Positions 21,697 to 28,360 of a stretch of DNA of 28,360 nt are shown here, one piece after another. The DNA is taken from contig CAZLWA010000110.1 in NCBI GenBank assembly GCA_964563165.1, positions 1 to 28,360 on the forward strand, read 5' to 3'. The DNA comes from CAZLWA01 sp964563165. Its GTDB lineage: Bacteria > CLD3 > SB21. Numbering within the stretch: the stretch's first letter is position 1; the number at the start of each line of letters is the position of its first letter. The position numbers were made by a program, and so were the translations under genes. The notes beneath the pieces are model-generated. The model saw only the letters and a list, made by a program, of their open reading frames with translations. It searched no databases and had not been told where the DNA came from.

Positions 21697-22191
21697 ATGG
21701 ACCTGATTTCTGACAGGCTGATATACCATAGAACATCCCGTTCTGATGCAGCGGATTTTTTCAGATGGTATATGAACGCGGATGTAATGAAATATATCAC
21801 GGGACACGCGCTTACGAAAGAGGAGGCTCAGGCACGATTTGAAAAGGTCATAAGGACCAACAAGAAGAATGCCGGAATGGGTTTTTATTCCGTTCAGGAA
21901 AAGGGCCAAAACATGTTCGTCGGAATAGCGAAACTGGTGCACGTCAGGAATAAACAGGCGGAAGTGGGATACGGCTCCCTGCCTGAATTTTGGGGCAAGA
22001 AAATTGCCTCGGAAATGCTTCGCTGCCTGGTGGAGTACGCCCGCACTCTACCCCAATATAAAGAACTCATTGGCATTGTCCATCCCAAGAATTCCGCATC
22101 CAAGAAAGTTCTGGCTAACCAGAGTTTCGAGTTATATGAAAAGGGTTTTGAAGACGGCCGGCCTGTGGAATATTATAAATTAGTTTTGTAA
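21697..22191 (+). CDS. GNAT-family N-acetyltransferase (RimJ/RimL-like)
   Basis: This 164-residue acetyl-CoA-dependent acyltransferase is of the Acetyltransf_3 type, which modifies protein N-termini or small amines. The start ISDRLIYHRTSRSDAADFF and the central VGIAKLV..AEVGYGSLPEFWGKKIASEML follow the family pattern, where the usual coenzyme-A loop RGxGxA is replaced by WGKKIA. NSASKKVLANQSFEL near the end is the conserved N-xAS-x-x-x-x-x-x-GF region. The substrate cannot be told. It lies alone between a terminator and the DUF4175 gene and has no evident functional partner. Confidence 0.88.
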   Translation: MDLISDRLIYHRTSRSDAADFFRWYMNADVMKYITGHALTKEEAQARFEKVIRTNKKNAGMGFYSVQEKGQNMFVGIAKLVHVRNKQAEVGYGSLPEFWGKKIASEMLRCLVEYARTLPQYKELIGIVHPKNSASKKVLANQSFELYEKGFEDGRPVEYYKLVL

Positions 22192-22328
22192 AGAGTGATC
22201 GTCACCGCCCTGGTGTACGAACTTCCAAAGGTTTTTTTCGTATTTCATAATTGAGGATTTCGTATATTAGTGAAATGGATAAGACGATGATCCAATCACA
22301 CGTCCAGTTCTCACCGTAAGTGAATAGT

Positions 22329-25300
22329 ATGTCTTCGCAAGAATTATTTTATGAATTGAAAAGTAAGATCGACGCGCTGCGCCGGCAGGAAGATCTTGCT
22401 GCTTGCTATTCCGGCGCGCTCCGGTTTTTTGCGCTTTCCGCGGCGGCGGCGGTGCTGGCGGGTTTGGTCGAAATGTTTTTGGCAAACGACGCGCTCACCC
22501 GATGGATTATTTTACTGATGGCGTCTTTGATCATCCTTGCCGGCTGCACAGCGTTTTTGGTCATTCCTATTTTGCGCAGTCTCCAAATCCTTAAATCGTA
22601 CGACGACGTGGCGCTTGCTAAAAAAGTTGGCGCACGCTTTCCTGAGATCAAGGACCGCCTCGTTAATGCGCTTCAAATCTACCCGGGATCCTCCAATTAC
22701 TCAGACGCGCTGATCCGGGCGGCATTGGAAACCGTGCGCACTTCCACCCAACATCTGGATTTCAAACTTGCCGTGAATTACGATATTGTAAAAAGGACTC
22801 TGCGGCAATTTCTTTCCGTCCTGGCTTTAACCTCTGTGGTATTTTTCTTTTTTCAGCAGCCGCTCACGAGTTCCTTCGGCCGTTTGCTTCATCCGAATCA
22901 CATTTACACCGAACCGCTGACGTTCGCCTGGAAAATCAATCCCGGCAATGCGGAGATTCTTCAAGGCCAAAATGTGACGGTCCGGGTCGCCCTCCAGCCG
23001 CTGGTAACGGCATCCGTTTTACCTGAACGCATTTCTTTCTTTTCCCGTCCGCTCGGCGTGGACAATTATAAAGAAGAGATTTTGAAAAAAGATTCATCGG
23101 GAAATTTTTCATTCGAGATCAAGAATATTCGTCAGCCGGTATTCTATTATGCGCAAGCCGTGGACAACCTTTCTCCGAAACGGCGCACGGTGCGCTCCGA
23201 TGAATTCAAATTGAGCGTTTTGAAACGTCCGACCGTCAGGCGGTTAGAGGCCGAAATTCATAACCCGGCGTATTCCGGATTGGGCAGCCGGGTACAGGAT
23301 GAAAATGTGGGCGATGTGGCCGCGCTCAAGGGATCGAAAATCCGGGTTAAAATCGAAGCGACCAAGGCGCTGAAGCATGCGCGGGTTATTTTCTCCGACA
23401 GTACAGAGGGTGCGATGACGATAGGAATATTCGGAAAGACAAAGGCCGAAACGGAATTTATACTGACGCGCAGTGGATCGTATCATATCCGGCTTCGGGA
23501 TGACGACGGTGTGGAGAGTTCGAATCCAGTGGAGTACCGGCTATCCGTGCTCACGGACGAATACCCGCAGCTGAAATTAGTTGAGCCCGAAAAAGATCTG
23601 GACATCGATGAAAATATGACGACCCGGCTCCTGGCCGATATGCAGGATGATTTTGGCATCAGCCGGCTGGTGCTGCATTTCCGGCTGGAACAAACAAAAG
23701 GCATTCAGCGATTGCAGGATGAGACCGCCGATATCTCTTTTCTGCTGAATCCTTTGCAAGCCGGCCAAACGGTCTCCTATAATTGGATCTTCTCGTCGCT
23801 CAATCTTCAACCTGAAGATATCCTCAGTTTCTATCTGGAAGTTTTTGACAACGATGCCGTCGGCGGGCCCAAAAGCGGCAAAAGCGAAGTGCGGCGCATG
23901 CGCTTTCCGTCGATAGAAGAAATTTTTGCCGAAGCGAATAAAGAGCAGGATAAAAATATCGCCAAAGCCGAAGACATCGTGAAACAAAGCGAAGAGGTGA
24001 AGAAAAGCCTGGAAGAAATAAATAAAGAATTGCTCAAAGATAAGAAACTCGATTGGAAAGATAAAGAAAAAGCAAAACAGCTGGCGGACAAACAGGATAA
24101 GATGCAGAAAGACATCCGGCAAATGAAAGAATCGCTCGAGCAAATGACGGATAAACTGAATGACAATCACATGCTTTCAAAAGAAACTTTGGATAAATAT
24201 CAAGAGCTGCAAAAATTGATGTCGGAGATCGACAACAAAGAACTCCAAGACCTGATGAAAAAATTGCAAGAGGCAATGAAAAATAATTTCGATCAAAACC
24301 AGATGAAAAGCGCGCTGAAGAATTTCAAAATGGATCAGGAATCGTTTCAAAAGAACATGGAACGTACCGTTCAATTGCTCAAACGCATCAAGGCGGAACA
24401 GGCTTTCGATCAGCTGCAAAAATGGGCTGAAGCTTTAAAACAGAGGCAAGACGTAGTCAACGAGATGGCGCCGAAACTTCAAAATGAGAATGAACGAAGT
24501 GCCCTGACTCATGAACAGTCAAATCTGAAACAATCCGTGAACCAGCTGCAAAAGAAGAGCGAAGAGCAAAAGGAACTTATTCATGAAATTGATGATAAAC
24601 TGAAAACCCAAATGTTGGACCAAGCCATTGATAAAATGAAGAGCGGGACCATTCAGAAGGAAATGGATCAATCGGAATCGGCTTTGAGCCGTCAGCGAGA
24701 GAAAGATCAGAGTGAACGGGAAAATCAAAAACAGATCAGCCAAAACCTGGACTCTTTATTTCATAAAATACAGAAAGCCAAAAAAGAATATCAGCAGCAG
24801 CAGAAACAACAGATTTCAGAGGCTATGAGAAAGATTATTTTCGACATGCTGGAAATTTCCAAAGACCAGGAAGCGATCATGTTGGAGAGCCGGTCGTTGC
24901 TATTCACGAGCCCCCGTATTGTTACCGTGGCCGAACGCCAGTCGGACGCGCTTTCCGATATGCAAAAAGTGACGGAGAACCTGATCGAGCTTTCCAACAA
25001 GACTTTTTTTGTCACTTCCGGGATCGGGAAAATGGTCGGCAAAGCGCTGGCCAATATGGACGGCGCGGTGAGGAGTTTGGAAGAGCGTAAACCCGCCGAT
25101 GCCGCGGCCATGCAGAATACATCCATGGTTCAGGTGAATAACGCGGTGAAACTGCTGCTCAAAAGTATGGACAAAATGAATAATCCGAATTCTTCCGGAA
25201 CCGGTATGGAAGAACTGATGGAAGAACTTCAGAAAATGGCGGGCCGCCAGGGGGATCTCAATGAGCAAACTTTACAGTTTGGTGAAGGCCAGGGAAATCA

Positions 25301-25772
25301 AGGTCAACTCTCCATGGAACAGCAGGGGCAGCTCGCACGGATGATGGCAGAGCAGCAGGCGCTGAAAGAATCGATGGAAAATATGCAGTCTCAGGCGGAA
25401 GGCCAGCAGAATTTAAAAGGGCAGTTAGGAAATGCGGCCAAGGAAATGGAAGAAGTGATCAAGGACATGAAAAATCAAAATGTCAACCGCAAAACGCTCG
25501 AACGTCAGCAGAAAATATTGCAGCGGCTGCTCGACGCCAGTACATCGATGAATGAAAAAGAATACAGCGAGAAGCGCAAAGGTGAAAAAGGAAAAGATTA
25601 TTTTGTGAGAAGCCCGAACGAATTGCCGAGAGACCTGACCGAAAGAAAGAATAAAATGCGCCGGGACCTGCTCAAAGAATTACAGCAAGGATACTCGAAA
25701 GATTACCAGGAATTGATCAAGAAATATTTCGAAGCGCTGGGAAATTTAGATGAAAGCAAAGTTGACAATTAA
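22329..25772 (+). CDS. DUF4175 family membrane protein with long coiled coil
   Basis: This very large protein (1147 residues from the ATG at 22329; an in-frame GTG at 22320 is possible, and neither start has a clear ribosome-binding site) matches the DUF4175 architecture. Hydrophobic segments lie at about 33-53, 60-85 and 160-180. Beta-rich extracytoplasmic segments follow at about 200-530 (EPLTFAWKINPG, VEYRLSVLTDEYPQLKLVEP). Next comes an exceptionally long Gln/Lys/Glu-rich coiled coil at about 535-880, then an Met/Gln-rich low-complexity region (about 960-1060) and a basic tail. Function is unknown. The family occurs in FCB bacteria and, as TIGR02302, in Alphaproteobacteria. The coiled coil suggests an envelope-spanning scaffold, which is an inference. 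Confidence 0.85.
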   Translation: MSSQELFYELKSKIDALRRQEDLAACYSGALRFFALSAAAAVLAGLVEMFLANDALTRWIILLMASLIILAGCTAFLVIPILRSLQILKSYDDVALAKKVGARFPEIKDRLVNALQIYPGSSNYSDALIRAALETVRTSTQHLDFKLAVNYDIVKRTLRQFLSVLALTSVVFFFFQQPLTSSFGRLLHPNHIYTEPLTFAWKINPGNAEILQGQNVTVRVALQPLVTASVLPERISFFSRPLGVDNYKEEILKKDSSGNFSFEIKNIRQPVFYYAQAVDNLSPKRRTVRSDEFKLSVLKRPTVRRLEAEIHNPAYSGLGSRVQDENVGDVAALKGSKIRVKIEATKALKHARVIFSDSTEGAMTIGIFGKTKAETEFILTRSGSYHIRLRDDDGVESSNPVEYRLSVLTDEYPQLKLVEPEKDLDIDENMTTRLLADMQDDFGISRLVLHFRLEQTKGIQRLQDETADISFLLNPLQAGQTVSYNWIFSSLNLQPEDILSFYLEVFDNDAVGGPKSGKSEVRRMRFPSIEEIFAEANKEQDKNIAKAEDIVKQSEEVKKSLEEINKELLKDKKLDWKDKEKAKQLADKQDKMQKDIRQMKESLEQMTDKLNDNHMLSKETLDKYQELQKLMSEIDNKELQDLMKKLQEAMKNNFDQNQMKSALKNFKMDQESFQKNMERTVQLLKRIKAEQAFDQLQKWAEALKQRQDVVNEMAPKLQNENERSALTHEQSNLKQSVNQLQKKSEEQKELIHEIDDKLKTQMLDQAIDKMKSGTIQKEMDQSESALSRQREKDQSERENQKQISQNLDSLFHKIQKAKKEYQQQQKQQISEAMRKIIFDMLEISKDQEAIMLESRSLLFTSPRIVTVAERQSDALSDMQKVTENLIELSNKTFFVTSGIGKMVGKALANMDGAVRSLEERKPADAAAMQNTSMVQVNNAVKLLLKSMDKMNNPNSSGTGMEELMEELQKMAGRQGDLNEQTLQFGEGQGNQGQLSMEQQGQLARMMAEQQALKESMENMQSQAEGQQNLKGQLGNAAKEMEEVIKDMKNQNVNRKTLERQQKILQRLLDASTSMNEKEYSEKRKGEKGKDYFVRSPNELPRDLTERKNKMRRDLLKELQQGYSKDYQELIKKYFEALGNLDESKVDN

Positions 25773-25905
25773 GATATCCGCATTTGAAAAAGAACTTATT
25801 GCTTTGAGAACTAATTTGAATTAAACTGCCAAACAGTACGGTCGTACTTCTGTTTTACACAACTCTTGACGGAATCCGGGTTTTTTGCGATTAGATAGGC
25901 TTGCC

Positions 25906-26550
25906 ATGAAATTCAAAATTTTTCTTACGCTGATCTTCATTCTTCTGATCTACCCGAATAATCTTATTTCCAGCGATGTCGTACTCGAACAATTTAATTT
26001 GTCAAAAAAAATCAAGACCGGCTTGACCATTACCAATCTTTCTTCCTATCCCCAATACTCTTTTCTACTTTATTACAAAAAAGGTGACTTTTACGGAAGA
26101 AACGAATTCCGGAGATTCACAAAAGACCACGTACCGATTTTTATGGAGGGCGATCCTTTTTCGAGCACCTCTATTGTGGCTATCGACGTGGCCGACTATT
26201 ACGGTGACGGACGTCAGATTGTGGTTGAGGACACGAGTAAACTCATTCGCTCGAGCATCGAAAACGGATTTACAGAGCATCTGCCCGGGGATTCCCTTAT
26301 CCGCCATATCGAAAAAAAATTTGAGATCGTGGCGGTGCGCGGGCGGGAATTAATATTGCGTCCCGTATCGGAGGTGTTGACCTACAAGGACGGTTCTATA
26401 AAAAAGTTTACCAATCCGTCTTCTCAAAAAGAAGAACCCGCCGTATCGTCTTTAAGCCGGGTTTGGATATTCGCAGTTTCGGCCATAGCTTTGATCCTTA
26501 TCGCCGTCATTGTCTTGACCCGCAAAAAGAAGAACGTACCGGGTTCGTAA
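25906..26550 (+). CDS. Exported hypothetical protein with C-terminal membrane anchor
   Basis: This 214-residue protein is of unknown family. The ATG at 25906 is preferred over the in-frame TTG at 25885, because it places the signal peptide (KFKIFLTLIFILLIYPNNLIS) directly at the N-terminus. The mature part, about 25-185, is a mixed alpha/beta domain without recognised motifs. A single C-terminal transmembrane helix (WIFAVSAIALILIAVIVL, about 186-206) is followed by RKKKN, so the domain faces the periplasm with a short cytoplasmic tail. It follows the DUF4175 gene by 133 bp on the same strand. A joint envelope role is possible but unproven. Confidence 0.65.
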   Translation: MKFKIFLTLIFILLIYPNNLISSDVVLEQFNLSKKIKTGLTITNLSSYPQYSFLLYYKKGDFYGRNEFRRFTKDHVPIFMEGDPFSSTSIVAIDVADYYGDGRQIVVEDTSKLIRSSIENGFTEHLPGDSLIRHIEKKFEIVAVRGRELILRPVSEVLTYKDGSIKKFTNPSSQKEEPAVSSLSRVWIFAVSAIALILIAVIVLTRKKKNVPGS

Positions 26551-26582
26551 ATTCATTCGCCACCAAGCACGAAGACACAAGA

Positions 26583-26697
26583 GTTATCAGTTCTCAGTTG
26601 TCAGTTGTCAGTTGTCAGTTGTCAGTTATCAGTTATCAGTGGTCAGTGGTCAGTGGTCAGTTCTCAGTATTCTTAATTCTTAATTCTTAATTCTCAA
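26583..26697. repeat. Heptanucleotide tandem array before hutU 3' end
   Basis: There are about twelve successive 7-bp units of the form TNNTCAG (TTGTCAG x4, TTATCAG, TGGTCAG x3, TTCTCAG), followed by TTAATTC x3 and related 7-mers. A CACCAAGCACGAAGACAC copy of the dispersed repeat is at 26560-26581. The array fills the gap between two convergent genes and holds no gene. Confidence 0.75.
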
Positions 26698-26711
26698 TTG
26701 TCAATTCTTCA

Positions 26712-28360
26712 TTACTGCTTAATCATCGGAATCTTCACATCCTTTTCCTTCGCCACTTTGATGGCTTCCGCGTATCCCGCATCCGCATGCCGCACGATCC
26801 CCATTCCCGGATCGCAGGTCAGTACACGCTGCAGCCGAGAAGCCGCTTCGGCCGTGCCGTCCGCCACTATGACCATTCCCGCGTGTAATGAATAACCGAT
26901 CCCCACTCCCCCGCCGTGATGAAATGATACCCACGTCGCGCCGTTAACCGCGTTGATCGCAAAATTCAATAACGGCCAGTCCGCAATGGCGTCGCTCCCG
27001 TCTTTCATGCCTTCGGTCTCGCGGTTAGGCGAAGCGACGGAACCGCAATCCAGATGATCGCGCCCGATCACGATCGGCGCTTTGACTTTTCCGGTTCTTA
27101 CGAGATCGTTAAAAACCAACCCGGCTTTTTCCCGTTCCCCATAGCCCAACCAACAGATACGGCTCGGCAATCCCTGAAACTGGACGCACTCGCGCGCTTT
27201 GGTCATCCATCGCTTCAGCGATTCTTTTTCGGGAAAAGTTTTTAGAATCGCTTCATCGGTCGTATAAATATCCTGCGGATCGCCGGACAGCGCCGCCCAG
27301 CGAAAAGGCCCTTGCCCTTCGCAAAACAGCGGACGAATGAACGCCGGAACAAATCCTGGAAAATCAAATGCATTCGTCACACCTTGCGTGAGCGCCTGGC
27401 CGCGAATATTATTGCCGTAATCAAAAACCACCGAGCCGCGTTTCTGAAAGTCGAGCATCGCATTCACATGCTTCGCCATCGAAACCATCGCGCGATGAAT
27501 GTATTCATCAGGGCTTTTCTTACGAAACTCGATCACATCCTCATCGGCCAGACCTTCCGGGACATAACCGTTCAACGCGTCGTGCGCGGACGTCTGATCG
27601 GTGACGATCTCGGGAATGAAATTTCGCCGTACCATTTCCGGGAAAATTTCCGCCGCATTGCCCAGCAGTGCAATCGATCTCGGTTCGCCTTTTTTCTTGC
27701 ATTCATTTGCCAATTTCCATGCGTCGTCCAAATGTTCCACCATCGTATCGCAATAACGCGTTTCCAGCCTGCGCTGAATGCGGTGACGATCGACCTCCAC
27801 ACAGATCGCCACGCCGTCGTTCATCGTGACCGCCAGAGGCTGCGCCCCACCCATGCCGCCCAGGCCCGCGGTCAGTGTGATCGTATTTTTTAACGTGCCT
27901 CGGAAATATTTTTTCGCACACGCCGCAAACGTTTCATAGGTTCCCTGCAGGATGCCCTGCGTGCCGATATAGATCCAGCTTCCCGCGGTCATTTGCCCGT
28001 ACATCGTCAATCCCATTTTTTCATATTCGCGGAATTTTTCCCAAGTTGCCCAGTGCGGAACGATATTCGAATTAGCGATGATCACACGCGGCGCATCCGC
28101 ATGCGATTTGAAAACGGCGACCGGCTTCCCGGACTGCACGAGCAGCGTCTCGTCATTTTCCAGATTTTGCAGGCTTCTCACGATCGCATCGAAGCATTCC
28201 CAGTTACGCGCGGCTTTCCCCGATCCGCCGTAGACGACCAGTTCCTGCGGATTTTCGGCCACATCGGGATCGAGATTATTCATCAGCATGCGCATGGCCG
28301 CTTCCTGCTGCCAGCCTTTGCATGTGAGCTGAGTGCCTCGCGGCGCGCGGATCGTTCTCA
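26712..28360 (-). CDS. hutU: Urocanate hydratase, N-terminus cut by the window edge
   Basis: HutU catalyses urocanate to 4-imidazolone-5-propionate, the second step of histidine degradation to glutamate, with tightly bound NAD. The reading frame stays open from the stop at 26712 to the right edge. The visible 548 residues lack only a handful of N-terminal ones. The first visible residues, RTIRAPRGTQLTCKGWQQEA, are the family's conserved opening. TAGLGGMGGAQPL is the NAD-binding loop, and the DCGSVASPNRETEGMKDGS region contains the active-site area. VSFHHGGGVGIGYS near the end is also diagnostic. The true start is upstream of the window, so the first visible Met (28295) is internal. Other hut genes would be expected beyond the edge. 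Confidence 0.97.
   Translation of the reverse strand, partial: RTIRAPRGTQLTCKGWQQEAAMRMLMNNLDPDVAENPQELVVYGGSGKAARNWECFDAIVRSLQNLENDETLLVQSGKPVAVFKSHADAPRVIIANSNIVPHWATWEKFREYEKMGLTMYGQMTAGSWIYIGTQGILQGTYETFAACAKKYFRGTLKNTITLTAGLGGMGGAQPLAVTMNDGVAICVEVDRHRIQRRLETRYCDTMVEHLDDAWKLANECKKKGEPRSIALLGNAAEIFPEMVRRNFIPEIVTDQTSAHDALNGYVPEGLADEDVIEFRKKSPDEYIHRAMVSMAKHVNAMLDFQKRGSVVFDYGNNIRGQALTQGVTNAFDFPGFVPAFIRPLFCEGQGPFRWAALSGDPQDIYTTDEAILKTFPEKESLKRWMTKARECVQFQGLPSRICWLGYGEREKAGLVFNDLVRTGKVKAPIVIGRDHLDCGSVASPNRETEGMKDGSDAIADWPLLNFAINAVNGATWVSFHHGGGVGIGYSLHAGMVIVADGTAEAASRLQRVLTCDPGMGIVRHADAGYAEAIKVAKEKDVKIPMIKQ

Noticed and set aside
26583..26697. Possible CRISPR array
   Set aside because: The units are contiguous 7-mers with no spacers and no cas gene nearby. 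It is a simple tandem repeat.

Overview
The window looks like a chromosomal segment of an anaerobic or facultatively anaerobic Gram-negative bacterium, probably from the FCB superphylum (Ignavibacteria, KSB1 or Calditrichota-like). This placement is an inference. It rests on moderate GC content, a DUF4175 protein, a secreted two-component-regulator-type propeller/TPR protein, a Bacillus-type chorismate synthase, a single-chain pyruvate:ferredoxin oxidoreductase paired with a dihydroorotate-dehydrogenase-like protein, and several dispersed palindromic and heptameric repeats. There is no rRNA gene or marker that fixes the phylum. Most of the window is ordinary housekeeping and metabolism. I see no CRISPR array, prophage, toxin-antitoxin pair or recognisable defence island.

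Layout. 1-140: truncated end of an IS481-type insertion sequence. 140-500: gene-free, repeat-rich DNA. 500-940: minus-strand tRNA-Ser(GCT) and tRNA-Ser(TGA), plus broken tRNA-Ser pieces that carry small hairpin insertions. 1083-2878: minus-strand pair DUF2085 membrane protein then Mrp/ApbC iron-sulfur carrier ATPase. 3013-3242: plus-strand tRNA-His and tRNA-Glu. 3301-5969: minus-strand STAS protein, glutathione peroxidase, HOGA1/DapA-family aldolase and ChrB-C protein. 6129-9344: a 1071-aa secreted propeller-TPR-propeller-TPR protein. 9718-10878: aroC, with palindromic repeats on both sides. 11071-17270: nifJ, a dihydroorotate-dehydrogenase-like protein and an MBL-rhodanese fusion. 17334-18197 (minus): Asp/Ser/Cys-rich secreted protein. 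18425-19996: delta-1-pyrroline-5-carboxylate dehydrogenase. 20157-21506: secreted protein with a ricin-like head and Lys-rich repeats. 21697-22191: GNAT acetyltransferase. 22329-25772: DUF4175 protein. 25906-26550: membrane-anchored exported protein. 26712-28360 (minus): urocanate hydratase, running off the right edge.

Functional picture. Several enzymes feed glutamate, pyruvate and acetyl-CoA metabolism. HutU (histidine to glutamate) and P5C dehydrogenase (proline/ornithine to glutamate) make glutamate. A HOGA1-like aldolase would give pyruvate and glyoxylate. PFOR oxidises pyruvate to acetyl-CoA with low-potential electrons. Mrp supports Fe-S cluster supply. Glutathione peroxidase and the MBL-rhodanese protein look like peroxide and sulfane-sulfur detoxification. 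The three large exported proteins without a known role (the propeller/TPR protein, the Asp/Cys-rich protein and the trefoil/Lys-repeat protein) are the least explained coding content. The small repeats (hairpin elements in tRNA-Ser remnants, a TATCGCGGAAT palindrome family, heptamer arrays including one read through as aroC codons) are the most unusual non-coding content.
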